A stretch of DNA of 64,000 nucleotides from Verrucomicrobiota bacterium (lineage in GTDB: Bacteria; Verrucomicrobiota; Verrucomicrobiia; Chthoniobacterales; Chthoniobacteraceae): positions 46,503-110,502 of the forward strand of contig VFJQ01000008.1 of NCBI GenBank assembly GCA_009885995.1, in the 5' to 3' direction. The position numbers were made by a program, and so were the translations under genes. This document shows, one piece after another, positions 1 through 7,980 of the stretch. Position 1 is the stretch's first letter. Each line of letters starts with the position of its first letter. A model generated the notes under the pieces. It was given only the letters and a program-made list of their open reading frames with translations, ran no database searches and had not been told where the DNA came from.

Positions 1-1056
1 GTAGAGGCCTTTGGTCAGGCGCAGGTTGCGCTCCATGTTTTCGGGATACACGAGCAGCCGGTCCACGAGCTTCGTGAGCGTCACGAGCATGTAGTCCACG
101 AGGATGCAGGAGTCCGGGAAGATGACGCGCTCGACCGAGCTGTGACTGATGTCGCGCTCGTGCCAGAGCGCGACGTTTTCCAGCGCCGCCATCGCATTGC
201 CCCGGACGAGCCGGGCAAGGCCGGAGAGCTTCTCGCCGGTGATGGGGTTGCGCTTGTGCGGCATCGCCGAGGAGCCTTTTTGCCCGGCGGAAAAATACTC
301 CTCCACTTCGAGCACCTCGGTGCGCTGGAGATGGCGGAACTCGGTGGCCCAGCGGTCGATGCTCGATGCGATCACGGCCAGCACGGTGTGGAACTCCGCG
401 TGCCGGTCGCGCTGCACGACCTGCGTGGAGAGCGTCGCCGCCTTCAGCCCGAGCCGCGTGCAGACCGCCTCCTCGACGCGTGGGTCGAGGTGCGCGTGCG
501 TGCCGACGGCGCCGCTGAGTTTGCCGACACGAATGCGCGGCTGGACCTGCTCGAGCCGCTCCAGCGCCCGGCTGAATTCATCGAACATCAGCGCCAGCTT
601 CAGCCCGAACGTGACGGGCTCCGCGTGAATGCCATGCGAGCGCCCGATCATCGGCGTCGTCTTGAACTCCTTCGCCCGCCGCGCGATCACCACTCGCAGC
701 TCGCGCAAATCCGCGAGCAGGAGGTCCGATGCTTGCGACATCTGCACGGCCAGCGTGGTATCGAGCACATCCGACGAAGTGAGCCCCTGGTGCATCCAGC
801 GGGCGGCGGGCCCGACGTAGCTGGCGACGTTTTCGAGGAAGGCGATCACATCGTGGTTCGTCCGCTTCTCGATCTCCATGATCTCGGCGAGGTCGAACTT
901 GCCCTTCGCCCGGATCGTCCGCGCGTCATCCGCCGGGAGCACGCCGATCTCCGCCATCGCCTCGCAGGCGAGCACCTCGATCTCCAGCCAGATTTCGTAT
1001 TTGCGCTGGTCGGCCCAGAGGGCGGCCATTTCAGGTCGGGTGTATCGTTCGATCAT
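1..1056 (-). CDS. purB: Adenylosuccinate lyase, C-terminus cut by window edge
   Basis: Reading the minus strand from ATG at 1056 gives a fumarase/aspartase-superfamily protein beginning MIERYTRPEMAALW and open to the window edge (352 codons seen; the family has about 430). The superfamily signature GSSAMPHKRNP is present near residue 265, and the TSSDVLDT and SHGIHAEP active-site blocks lie at about residues 85 and 145. The enzyme removes fumarate from adenylosuccinate and from SAICAR in purine synthesis, in the cytosol. No stop is seen because the gene runs off the left edge. A hairpin and a small gene lie upstream, so it may have its own promoter in the gap 1057-1189. Identity is secure; the true 3' end is outside the window. 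Confidence 0.96.
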   Translation of the reverse strand, partial: MIERYTRPEMAALWADQRKYEIWLEIEVLACEAMAEIGVLPADDARTIRAKGKFDLAEIMEIEKRTNHDVIAFLENVASYVGPAARWMHQGLTSSDVLDTTLAVQMSQASDLLLADLRELRVVIARRAKEFKTTPMIGRSHGIHAEPVTFGLKLALMFDEFSRALERLEQVQPRIRVGKLSGAVGTHAHLDPRVEEAVCTRLGLKAATLSTQVVQRDRHAEFHTVLAVIASSIDRWATEFRHLQRTEVLEVEEYFSAGQKGSSAMPHKRNPITGEKLSGLARLVRGNAMAALENVALWHERDISHSSVERVIFPDSCILVDYMLVTLTKLVDRLLVYPENMERNLRLTKGLY

Positions 1057-1117
1057 GGAAAGGGCGCGCAGGATGCGAAGCCGCGCGCCGCTGCCAAGGG
1101 AAACTTCCGCCTTGCCC

Positions 1118-1152
1118 GAAAAGCATAAGGCCGCGCCCTCACGGACGCGGCC
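1118..1152 (-). terminator. Intrinsic terminator-like hairpin after the 59-aa gene
   Basis: Arms GGCCGCG (1129-1135) and CGCGGCC (1146-1152) form a 7-bp GC stem. Read on the minus strand it is followed by TTATGCTTTTC, a moderately U-rich tail. It lies between the small minus-strand gene and purB. Confidence 0.5.
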
Positions 1153-1189
1153 CTTGGAGATTGTTGCGCTCGGAGGCGCGGGGCGCCGG

Positions 1190-1369
1190 TTAGACCAACC
1201 GGGCGCGAACTTTGCGGCCCTGGCTGTTCAGGGTGACGCGACCGCTTTCCAGCAGGTCGGCGACCGCAGCGACGGCTTCCTGATTGTTCCGGCTGACGCT
1301 GCTGACCGCCAGGATCAGTTCACCGAGACTCGGGCTGCGGCGGTTGATTTTCTTGAGTGGCTTTTTCAT
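1190..1369 (-). CDS. Small conserved hypothetical protein (59 aa)
   Basis: The ATG at 1369 gives MKKPLKKINRRSPSLGELI, a basic N-terminus followed by an acidic/hydrophobic helical stretch and a basic tail ending RKVRARLV. I recognise no domain. The composition resembles the small basic proteins that are common and conserved in verrucomicrobial genomes, some of which are suspected to bind nucleic acid; that is inference only. A longer reading from 1441 would add 24 residues of low-complexity sequence and is less likely. A terminator-like hairpin follows it. It is transcribed divergently from the ABC exporter at 1574. Confidence 0.7.
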   Translation of the reverse strand: MKKPLKKINRRSPSLGELILAVSSVSRNNQEAVAAVADLLESGRVTLNSQGRKVRARLV

Positions 1370-1573
1370 AATTTGTGGGGCGTTCTGTGTAGCTCGCCTT
1401 CTACTTAAGCTTCGGGCGTGCCAGCGTTGTTTTGGTCTCACGGTGTCTCTTGAATCCTCAGACGCACCATCCTCGGGAGGCGTTCAAAAAAATATTATTT
1501 CGCAGCGTTAAGAATCCTCGCCACCGCTCCTGCGTTGCCAAAACCGCTCGCTCCGCGTTTCTTTCCAGCCCCG

Positions 1574-3334
1574 ATGTCCATCTACCGCCGCGCGCTTGCT
1601 TACTACCGGCCGTTCCTCCGGCAGACCGTGCTGGCAGTGATCCTGAACGTCGCCGCCATCATCTTCGGCCTGCTGCGCCCGTGGCCCTTCGCCTACATCG
1701 TGGACCATGTCCTCCCGGGGAAGCTGGCGCCGGTGCTCGGTTTCGATTTCGCCGGCTGGACGCCTGTGCAGATCGTCGCCGCGCTGTGCGGGCTGATGGT
1801 GCTCATCCACCTCGCATCGGGCCTGCTGAACCTCGCCGGCGGTGTCATTTTCCTGCGCGTCGGTCTTCAGGCTCTGCTGCGGCTGCGGACGGAAATCTAC
1901 GCCTACCTCCATTCGCTCCCGCTCAAATTCCACGACCAGCGCCGCAGCGCCGATTCGAGTTTCCGCGTCGCCTACGATTCGCAGTCCATCCAGTCCTTCT
2001 ACGCGAAGGCGATCTTCATTTTCCAAAGCAGCTTCTCGATCGTCAGCACCTTCGCGCTGATGTGGAGGCTCGACCATCAACTCACGCTGCTCTCGCTCGG
2101 CGTCATCCCCTTCATGGTGCTTGTGATGATTCGCTACGCACACCGCATCCGCGCCGCCTCGACGCACATCGCCGAGCGCGAGAGCGACGTGCTGACCGTG
2201 GCGCAGGAAGGCCTCAGTTCGATCCGCATGGTGCAGGCGTTCGGGCAGGAGGAGCGGGAAGTGGCGCAGTTCCGCACCAGCGCGAGCCAGAGCCTCGAAG
2301 CCAGCCTGCGCATGAATCTCGTCTCGATGAAAAGCGCGCTCGTCATCAGCAGCCTCATCGCGGCGGGCACAGCGGCGATGTATTGGCTCGGCTCGAACCA
2401 CGTCCTCGGCGGCACGCTCCGGCTCGGCGAACTGATCTGGATGTCGTCCCTCCTGCTCATGCTCTACCAGCCGCTCGAAGCCCTCACTCAAGTCGCCTGG
2501 GCGCTCGAGACCGCCGCCGCCGGCGCCGCGCGCTGCTTCGAGGTGCTCGACCGCGCGGACGATGTGCCCGACGCGCCCGGCGCGCAGCCGCTCGCTCGCG
2601 CGAAAGGCGGGATCGTCTTTGAGCACGTGGCCTTCTCCTACGACGAACAGCACCCCATCCTGCGCGACGTGAACCTCCACCTCATGCCCGGCGAAACGGT
2701 CGCCTTCGTCGGCGGCACCGGCGCCGGAAAAAGCACTCTGCTCTCGCTCGTCCCGCGCTTCTACGACCCGACCGGCGGACGCTTGCTCATCGACGGGCAA
2801 GACCTGCGCACGGTCACCAAAAAGTCGCTCCGTGAGCACATCAGCATCGTGCTGCAAGACACGCTGCTCTTCTCCACCACGATCCGCGAAAACATCGCCT
2901 ACGGTCGCCCCGACGCGAGCGAGGAGGAGATCGTCGAAGCCGCGAAGCGCGCGCAGGCGCACGACTTCATCATGGCCACGTCGGATGGCTACCGCTCGCA
3001 AGTCGGCGAACGTGGCGGCCACCTCAGCGTCGGCCAGCGCCAGCGCATCGGCATCGCCCGCGCCTTCCTGAAAAACGCGCCCGTCCTCATCCTCGACGAA
3101 CCCACGAGCGCGCTCGATCCCACGACCGAGTCCGCGATCATGCAGACGCTCGAGGAGCTCATGCGCGGTCGCACCACGCTCATCATCACGCACCGCATCG
3201 CCACCATTCACGGCGTGGATAAAATCGTCGTCCTCGCAAACGGCACCGTCGCCGAGGAAGGCCGCGGTCCGGAGTTGGTCACGCGCGGCGGCGTGTATGC
3301 CGGGCTCTATCGCTCGGCGCATCTGGAGGGGTGA
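1574..3334 (+). CDS. MsbA-like ABC exporter (fused TMD-NBD)
   Basis: A 586-residue half-transporter: six-helix type IV exporter domain (about residues 15-310) followed by an ATPase domain with Walker A GGTGAGKST, signature LSVGQ, Walker B ILILDEPTSALD and the switch histidine in ITHRIATI. It sits directly before kdsA and lptCAB, so flipping lipid A-core across the inner membrane (the MsbA role) is the natural inference; other lipid or peptide exporters share this architecture. ATG at 1574 is preferred over an in-frame TTG at 1535, because the intervening 13 residues are Pro-rich and unlike the family. The stop overlaps the extended GTG reading frame of kdsA. Confidence 0.88.
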   Translation: MSIYRRALAYYRPFLRQTVLAVILNVAAIIFGLLRPWPFAYIVDHVLPGKLAPVLGFDFAGWTPVQIVAALCGLMVLIHLASGLLNLAGGVIFLRVGLQALLRLRTEIYAYLHSLPLKFHDQRRSADSSFRVAYDSQSIQSFYAKAIFIFQSSFSIVSTFALMWRLDHQLTLLSLGVIPFMVLVMIRYAHRIRAASTHIAERESDVLTVAQEGLSSIRMVQAFGQEEREVAQFRTSASQSLEASLRMNLVSMKSALVISSLIAAGTAAMYWLGSNHVLGGTLRLGELIWMSSLLLMLYQPLEALTQVAWALETAAAGAARCFEVLDRADDVPDAPGAQPLARAKGGIVFEHVAFSYDEQHPILRDVNLHLMPGETVAFVGGTGAGKSTLLSLVPRFYDPTGGRLLIDGQDLRTVTKKSLREHISIVLQDTLLFSTTIRENIAYGRPDASEEEIVEAAKRAQAHDFIMATSDGYRSQVGERGGHLSVGQRQRIGIARAFLKNAPVLILDEPTSALDPTTESAIMQTLEELMRGRTTLIITHRIATIHGVDKIVVLANGTVAEEGRGPELVTRGGVYAGLYRSAHLEG

Positions 3335-3378
3335 GGAAAGGACTTGGCGGGCGGAGCGGTTCGGGTAGTGCGTGGGGG

Positions 3379-4197
3379 ATGCCGCCAACTTCGTTTTCCA
3401 TCGGCTCGCTCACGCTCGGCGCGGGCGAGCCCGTTTTCATCCTCGGTCCATGCGTGATCGAGAGTGAGGAGTTCGTGTGGAAGATGGCGCGGGCGCTGCG
3501 CGAGATGACGCAGGCGGCGGGGGCGCAGTTCGTTTTTAAGGCCAGCTACGACAAGGCGAACCGCACCTCGGTGAAGTCGTATCGTGGGATCGGCGTGCGC
3601 GAAGGCTGCGCGATCCTCGGGGCGATCGGGAAGGAACTCGGCGTGCCGGTGACGACGGATGTGCATTCGCCGGAAGAGGCGCGCGTGGCGGCAGAGTGGG
3701 TCGACATCTTGCAAATCCCCGCCTTCCTCTGCCGGCAGACCGATCTCATCCAGGCGGCGGCGGAAACGGGGCGCGTGGTGAATGTGAAGAAGGGGCAATT
3801 TCTCTCCCCGTGGGAGGTGAAGAACATCGCCGACAAGCTCGTGGCCTTCGGTGCGAAGAAGTTCTTCTTCACCGAGCGCGGAACGACCTTCGGCTACAAC
3901 AACCTCGTCGCGGACATGCGCTCGCTTTACTGGATCCGCGAGCAGGGCTTCCCGGTGATCTTCGACGCGACACACTCGGTGCAGCGGCCCGGCGGAGGCG
4001 GCGACAAGACGAGCGGCGATGGCGTGCTCGCGCCGGTGCTCGCGCGGGCGGCGATGGCGGCGGGATGCGACGGCGTCTTTATCGAGACGCATGAGAATCC
4101 GGCGCTCGCTCTGAGCGATGGGCCGAATCAAATTCCGCTGGCGGATCTTCCGCGGCTGCTGTCACAATTGCGATCAATCAATGCCCTCGTCGCGTAA
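3379..4197 (+). CDS. kdsA: 3-deoxy-8-phosphooctulonate (KDO-8-P) synthase
   Basis: A 272-residue class I aldolase-like protein with the family blocks FILGPCVIES, FKASYDKANRTS, GVPVTTDVHSPEE, QIPAFLCRQTDL, KKGQFLSPWE and DATHSVQRPGG. It condenses phosphoenolpyruvate with arabinose-5-phosphate to make KDO-8-phosphate for the LPS inner core. ATG at 3379 is chosen because it is preceded by a G-rich run (GTGGGGG) and gives the usual family length; an upstream GTG at 3331 adds a Gly/Ser-rich stretch. The Cys in the CVIES block fits the metal-dependent class. It overlaps the next gene by 17 bases, which suggests a transcriptional unit with lptC. Confidence 0.96.
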   Translation: MPPTSFSIGSLTLGAGEPVFILGPCVIESEEFVWKMARALREMTQAAGAQFVFKASYDKANRTSVKSYRGIGVREGCAILGAIGKELGVPVTTDVHSPEEARVAAEWVDILQIPAFLCRQTDLIQAAAETGRVVNVKKGQFLSPWEVKNIADKLVAFGAKKFFFTERGTTFGYNNLVADMRSLYWIREQGFPVIFDATHSVQRPGGGGDKTSGDGVLAPVLARAAMAAGCDGVFIETHENPALALSDGPNQIPLADLPRLLSQLRSINALVA

Positions 4198-4795
4198 GCT
4201 GCTCACCCTTTTTGCCTTCGTCGCAGCGGCTTCGCTCGCGAGTGCGCAGCAAGGCGGCGATGCGAAGAAAAAGACTGGCTCCGACTCGCTCAAACAGCGC
4301 GAGACGAAGAAATCAGCGGCGGCCAAACCGAAGGAATCCGCGAAACCAAAGGAGGTCGCCAAAGCGGAGGAGAAAAAGCCGCTGCCGAAGCTCTCGCTGC
4401 CGCTGCCGAAGGGCTACGAATCGAAGGACGTGGTGATCCCTTACACCGACGGAACCGGCAAGAAATCGATGGTCTTCCGGATCGGCGTCGGGATGCGGCT
4501 CGACGACGAACACGTGAACATGAGCAACCTGCTCATCGAGATGTTCGACGAACAGGGCCAGCAGGAGATGACGATCGAACTGCCAGCTTCCCAACTCAGC
4601 CTCAGCACCCGCACGATCACGGGAAATAAAAGTGTGACAATCAAACGAAGCGACTTTCAACTCACCGGACAGACCATGGAATTCAACACCGAAACCAAGC
4701 AGGGTTGGATCAAGGGCGACGTGAAAATGATCATCTTCGATCTCAGCGAGAAAACCGGCGAGGGCGCGCCGAAGAAAGAGGGCAAGGGATCATGA
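4181..4795 (+). CDS. lptC: LptC-like LPS export periplasmic protein
   Basis: 204 residues: an N-terminal signal/anchor (KLLTLFAFVAAASLASA), a Lys/Glu/Ala/Pro-rich linker (about 30-65), then a beta-rich domain with alternating-strand pattern (for example MSNLLIEMF, MTIELPASQLSLST, TMEFNTETKQGWIKGDVKMII) typical of the Lpt beta-jellyroll. The call rests mainly on position: it is followed by an LptA-like gene (4-base overlap ATGA) and LptB. Sequence divergence from proteobacterial LptC is large, as expected. It would bridge LptB2FG to LptA in the periplasm. Start ATG at 4181 lies within the 3' end of kdsA. Confidence 0.72.
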   Translation: MPSSRKLLTLFAFVAAASLASAQQGGDAKKKTGSDSLKQRETKKSAAAKPKESAKPKEVAKAEEKKPLPKLSLPLPKGYESKDVVIPYTDGTGKKSMVFRIGVGMRLDDEHVNMSNLLIEMFDEQGQQEMTIELPASQLSLSTRTITGNKSVTIKRSDFQLTGQTMEFNTETKQGWIKGDVKMIIFDLSEKTGEGAPKKEGKGS

Positions 4796-5499
4796 TTTCG
4801 CGAGTTTTCTCAGCCGCCGCCGTGGCTGTGCTGGCCAGTGCTGGGCTCGCACTGGGGCAGCCGGTCGAAGAACAGAAGCTGCCGCGACTCGATGTGTTCA
4901 GCGGAAAACGTCTGCCGCTCGGCTACGAGGGCACGCCGCTCGCCAAGCCGAAGAAGGAAAAGGAGGAGAAGAAATCGAAGGGCCAGACAGAGATCACGGC
5001 GCTGGAAGCGACCTTCGACCAGAAGACCCGCGAGGCGGTGTTCATCGGCGATGTGATCGTGAAGGATCCGGAGTTCACCGTGACGTGCGATCGGTTGACG
5101 GCGTTTTTGAAGAAGCAGAATGAAGGCGCGGCGCCCAAGGCGGTGCCGGCTGATCCGCCGCCGGCAAACCGGGAAGCCGCGCCAGAAGGCAAGGGTGGCG
5201 GACTCGACCGCGCAATCGCCGAAGCGGCGAAAGGCAAGGAGGTCGCCATCACTCAGGACAAGTTCGAGGCCGACGGCACGATCACGAAAAACATCGGCCA
5301 CGCGAAGAAGGCGACCTACGACGCGAAGACGGGCGACATCGTGCTGACCGGCAATCCCAGCGTGCAGCAAGGGATCAACCTCTGCGTTGCGCAGTCGGAT
5401 GAAACCGTGATGACCTTGAACCGAAGCGGCCGGATGCGCGTCGAGGGACCGCATAAGACCACGATCAAGGACACAAACACCGTTGACGCAGCCCGTTGA
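4792..5499 (+). CDS. lptA: LptA/OstA-like periplasmic LPS carrier
   Basis: 235 residues with an N-terminal signal peptide (residues about 1-20, ending ALGQP), a Lys/Glu-rich linker, and an OstA-type repeat domain: ITALEATFDQKTREAVFIGDV, VTCDRLTAFL, then KATYDAKTGDIVLTGNPSV. An alanine/proline-rich insert of about 45 residues interrupts the domain between the two halves. It would form the periplasmic bridge that carries LPS from the inner to the outer membrane. Its ATG overlaps the lptC stop (ATGA) and its stop overlaps the lptB start (TTGA), so translation of the three genes is probably coupled. Confidence 0.8.
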   Translation: MISRVFSAAAVAVLASAGLALGQPVEEQKLPRLDVFSGKRLPLGYEGTPLAKPKKEKEEKKSKGQTEITALEATFDQKTREAVFIGDVIVKDPEFTVTCDRLTAFLKKQNEGAAPKAVPADPPPANREAAPEGKGGGLDRAIAEAAKGKEVAITQDKFEADGTITKNIGHAKKATYDAKTGDIVLTGNPSVQQGINLCVAQSDETVMTLNRSGRMRVEGPHKTTIKDTNTVDAAR

Positions 5500-6278
5500 G
5501 CACCGTGCTGCCCACTGATTCCCAAGTGCTCGCCGGCAATCGCGCCGCCGGCAATGAGACACTCGTCCGCACCGAGAAGCTCGTGAAGATCTACGGCGGT
5601 CGTGCGGTGGTGAACGGGGTCGATATCGACTGCAAGCGTGGCGAAATCGTGGGCCTGCTCGGGCCGAATGGCGCGGGCAAGACGACGAGCTTTTACATGA
5701 TCGTGGGCCTCGTGCAGCCGAACGGCGGGCGTGTGATTTTCAACAACAAGGACGTGACCGACCTCGCGATGTATAAGCGGGCGCGCATGGGCATGGGCTA
5801 CCTGCCGCAGGAGGAATCGATCTTCCGCAAGCTCACCGTGCAGGAGAACCTGATGGCGATCCTCGAGACGACGGACATGGGCCGCAAGGCGCGCAAGGCG
5901 CGGTGCGCGGAGTTGCTCACGCAGTTCGGCATCGAGCACGTGGCGAAGCAGCTCGCGCTCACGCTTTCCGGCGGTGAGAAGCGGCGGCTCACCATCGCGC
6001 GATCGCTGGTCACCAACCCGAGCCTGATCATGCTCGATGAGCCCTTCAGCGGCGTGGACCCGATCGCCGTGAACGAGATCCAGCAGATCATCGCAAACCT
6101 GCGCGACAACGGGCTCGGCATCCTGATCACCGATCACAACGTCCGCGAAACCCTCTCGATCGTCGATCGCGCCTACCTCATCTTCGAGGGCCGCGTCGTG
6201 ACGCAGGGCACCAAGGATTTCCTCATCAATGACCCCACAGCCCGCCGCGTCTATCTCGGCGAAGGCTTCCAAATGTAA
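5496..6278 (+). CDS. lptB: LPS export ATPase LptB
   Basis: 260 residues of a stand-alone ABC ATPase: Walker A GPNGAGKTT, Q-loop in YLPQEESIFRKLTV (diagnostic for LptB), signature LSGGEKRR, Walker B LIMLDEPFSGVDP and H-loop ITDHNV. It powers LPS extraction together with LptFG, which are not in this window. The start is taken as TTG at 5496, overlapping the lptA stop by four bases; GTG at 5505 is an alternative. About 25 residues precede the first beta strand, slightly longer than in enterobacteria. Confidence 0.95.
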   Translation: MSTVLPTDSQVLAGNRAAGNETLVRTEKLVKIYGGRAVVNGVDIDCKRGEIVGLLGPNGAGKTTSFYMIVGLVQPNGGRVIFNNKDVTDLAMYKRARMGMGYLPQEESIFRKLTVQENLMAILETTDMGRKARKARCAELLTQFGIEHVAKQLALTLSGGEKRRLTIARSLVTNPSLIMLDEPFSGVDPIAVNEIQQIIANLRDNGLGILITDHNVRETLSIVDRAYLIFEGRVVTQGTKDFLINDPTARRVYLGEGFQM

Positions 6279-6289
6279 CCCACGCCTCC

Positions 6290-6868
6290 ATGCAAACCGC
6301 CAACGTCAACGTCCCCATCCAGGTCACTGGTCGCCACGTCAGCATCACCGAAGCGATCAAGAACTACGCGCAGTCGCGCGTCGAACACATCCACCTCGAT
6401 TACCCGCGCATCATCGACGTGCAGGTCATCCTCGACGTCGAGAAGCACCGGCACTTCGCCGAGATCATCCTGCACTGCTCGAACCACATCACCATCGAAG
6501 CGAGCCACGAGTGCGACGATATGTATGCGGCCATCGACGGTGTGACGGCGAAAGTCACGCAGCAGATGCGGAAGTTCAAAACCAAGCTCCTGCGCAACCA
6601 CCGCCCGCGCGGCAAGGACATCCGGCACCTCGAAGAGACGGTGCTGCACGTGGGTGCGGCCTTCGAGCAGACTGAGGAATCCGAGCCGCAGGTGATCAAG
6701 ACCGAACGTTATCCCGTGAAGCCGATGTTCGTGGATGAAGCCGTGCTGCAGCTCGAGATGTCGAACCGGCAGTTCGTCGTCTTCCTCAACGCGAAGTCCG
6801 AAATCGTGAACATCCTCTATCGGCGCAAGGACGGCGGCCTCGGATTGATCGAGCCGGCTTTCGCGTAA
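6290..6868 (+). CDS. hpf: Ribosome hibernation promoting factor, long form
   Basis: 192 residues: an N-terminal S30AE/HPF domain (about 1-105; NVPIQVTGRHVSITEAI, then YAAIDGVTAKVTQQMRKFK) and a C-terminal dimerisation domain (about 130-192; PMFVDEAVLQLEMSNRQF, LYRRKDGGLGLIEP). Long HPF pairs 70S ribosomes into inactive 100S dimers in starved cells. The order lptB then hpf resembles the proteobacterial lptA-lptB-rpoN-hpf neighbourhood, but rpoN is absent here. It begins 12 bases after lptB and is followed at once by a strong hairpin terminator, so it is the last gene of this operon. Confidence 0.95.
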   Translation: MQTANVNVPIQVTGRHVSITEAIKNYAQSRVEHIHLDYPRIIDVQVILDVEKHRHFAEIILHCSNHITIEASHECDDMYAAIDGVTAKVTQQMRKFKTKLLRNHRPRGKDIRHLEETVLHVGAAFEQTEESEPQVIKTERYPVKPMFVDEAVLQLEMSNRQFVVFLNAKSEIVNILYRRKDGGLGLIEPAFA

Positions 6869-6887
6869 CGACTTTCGGAAAACAAAA

Positions 6888-6913
6888 ACGCCTCCCGGCA
6901 AACCGGGAGGCGT
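6888..6913. terminator. Bidirectional intrinsic terminator
   Basis: A perfect 11-bp stem ACGCCTCCCGG (6888-6898) with loop CAAA and its complement (6903-6913). The A-rich stretch before it (AAACAAAA) makes a U tract for minus-strand transcripts from the pseudopilin gene; the plus side has only CTTGAAAA. It separates the convergent hpf and pseudopilin genes. Confidence 0.85.
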
Positions 6914-6944
6914 CTTGAAAATCTGCGTGTGGCAGTGGCTCGGT

Positions 6945-7658
6945 TTAGCGCGGGTTGAGCACCTTGCAGCCGACGAGCCACGGATCCTCTGCCGAGGCGT
7001 CCTCGGAGAAGACGTTCTTATTGCCGGCGCCCTTGCGGGTGACGGTGTAGGTCTGGGTGTTGCAGCGCTCTTCCTTCGCGCTGCCATCGTTGCGGACGAC
7101 GATGGCGACCTTGCCCTTCCACGCGGCGCCGTAGTCGTTTTCCTTGTTCGAGTATTTCGGATCCGATTCGCTGCCCTGCGTAAAGCCGTCGGCGATGATC
7201 GGCCAGCTCGCGTTGGAGACTTCGCTCAGCCCGCGCACGTAAGCATAGGCGTTCTCGCCCTGCTCGAGGATCTTGCCCTGACTGCTGATGTCATTATCCG
7301 GACCCTTCTGGGCGCCATTGGCGTCCTTGCACCACCGGGAGGCGGTATTACCGAAGGGTGATTCGTTGGCGAGGTAGCCGGGGATCAGGTTGGCGAACGC
7401 CGCGTTCGCATCGCTGAGTTCGCCGCCACCGCCGGGCGCGTCCTGATTATTCTGCGAGGGATACGAGCCGTCGTGATCGCCAGCGAACATTTTCAATGCA
7501 GGGAAGATGCCCTTGGCCTGCGAGAGGCACTTGATGCGCAGGGCTTTTTCCTGCGCGGTGCCATAGACCGGGATGGCGATGCTGGCGAGCAAGGCGATGA
7601 TCGCGATGACGACGAGCAGTTCGATGAGGGTGAAGGCGTGGGACCGGGTGAGTTTCAT
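6945..7658 (-). CDS. Type II secretion pseudopilin-like protein
   Basis: 237 residues with a class III (prepilin) signal: short basic leader MKLTRSHA, cleavage before F, E5 in FTLIELLVVIA and a hydrophobic helix to about residue 33. The rest is a globular domain with two widely spaced Cys residues (SRWCKDAN and LVGCKV) and a KEERCNTQ motif. Such PulG/GspG-like proteins occur in large numbers in verrucomicrobia and planctomycetes, often away from a secretion operon as here, and their individual roles are unknown. ATG at 7658 is preferred because it gives a standard leader length; ATG at 7679 would add seven residues. It terminates at the 6888-6913 hairpin. Confidence 0.88.
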   Translation of the reverse strand: MKLTRSHAFTLIELLVVIAIIALLASIAIPVYGTAQEKALRIKCLSQAKGIFPALKMFAGDHDGSYPSQNNQDAPGGGGELSDANAAFANLIPGYLANESPFGNTASRWCKDANGAQKGPDNDISSQGKILEQGENAYAYVRGLSEVSNASWPIIADGFTQGSESDPKYSNKENDYGAAWKGKVAIVVRNDGSAKEERCNTQTYTVTRKGAGNKNVFSEDASAEDPWLVGCKVLNPR

Positions 7659-7800
7659 GGTTCGATTTTGGCGGGACATTGGGTTGCGCAGAATAGTGGC
7701 GCGAGTTAGCCCGGCAATCCCTTTGTCGCTGTGTTGGCGAGAAATTTTGCGATGGGAACGTGGCGGTAACGTGACGATAACAAATGCGCTCCCCTCGCGG

Positions 7801-7968
7801 GGTCATCCTGAGCGGAGCGCCGCTTCGCGAAGCGAAAGGCGCGCAGTCGAAGGACCCCGTGCAAGTTCCTGCGGCACCCGCTGCGAGAGTCGCAGGCAGT
7901 CTGCACGGGGTCCTTCGACTCCGAGCCGCCCCGCCTTCGCCCTCGGCGGCGCTCCGCTCAGGATGACC
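7801..7968. repeat. Nested palindromic intergenic repeat (GTCATCCTGAGC type)
   Basis: Outer arms of 22 bases (7801-7822 and 7947-7968; key GGTCATCCTGAGCGGAGC) are exact inverted complements. Inner arms of 19 bases (7845-7863 and 7902-7920; key AGTCGAAGGACCCCGTGCA) also match, and a third short pair CCTGCG/CGCAGG lies at 7868-7873/7891-7896. The 168-base unit folds as a long interrupted hairpin and fills most of the gap 7659-7980 between the pseudopilin promoter side and the glgB 3' end. No coding potential is evident. Repeats of this wording are known to recur in several bacterial phyla; no transposase is present. Confidence 0.85.
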
Positions 7969-7980
7969 TGCGAAGAGAGT

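Noticed and set aside
1508..3388. Long minus-strand open frame (over 600 codons) opposite the ABC exporter
   Set aside because: It has no recognisable domain and mirrors codon bias of the real gene. The plus strand encodes a complete ABC exporter with all motifs.
7801..7968. Insertion sequence
   Set aside because: The unit has palindromic arms but no open frame that looks like a transposase.
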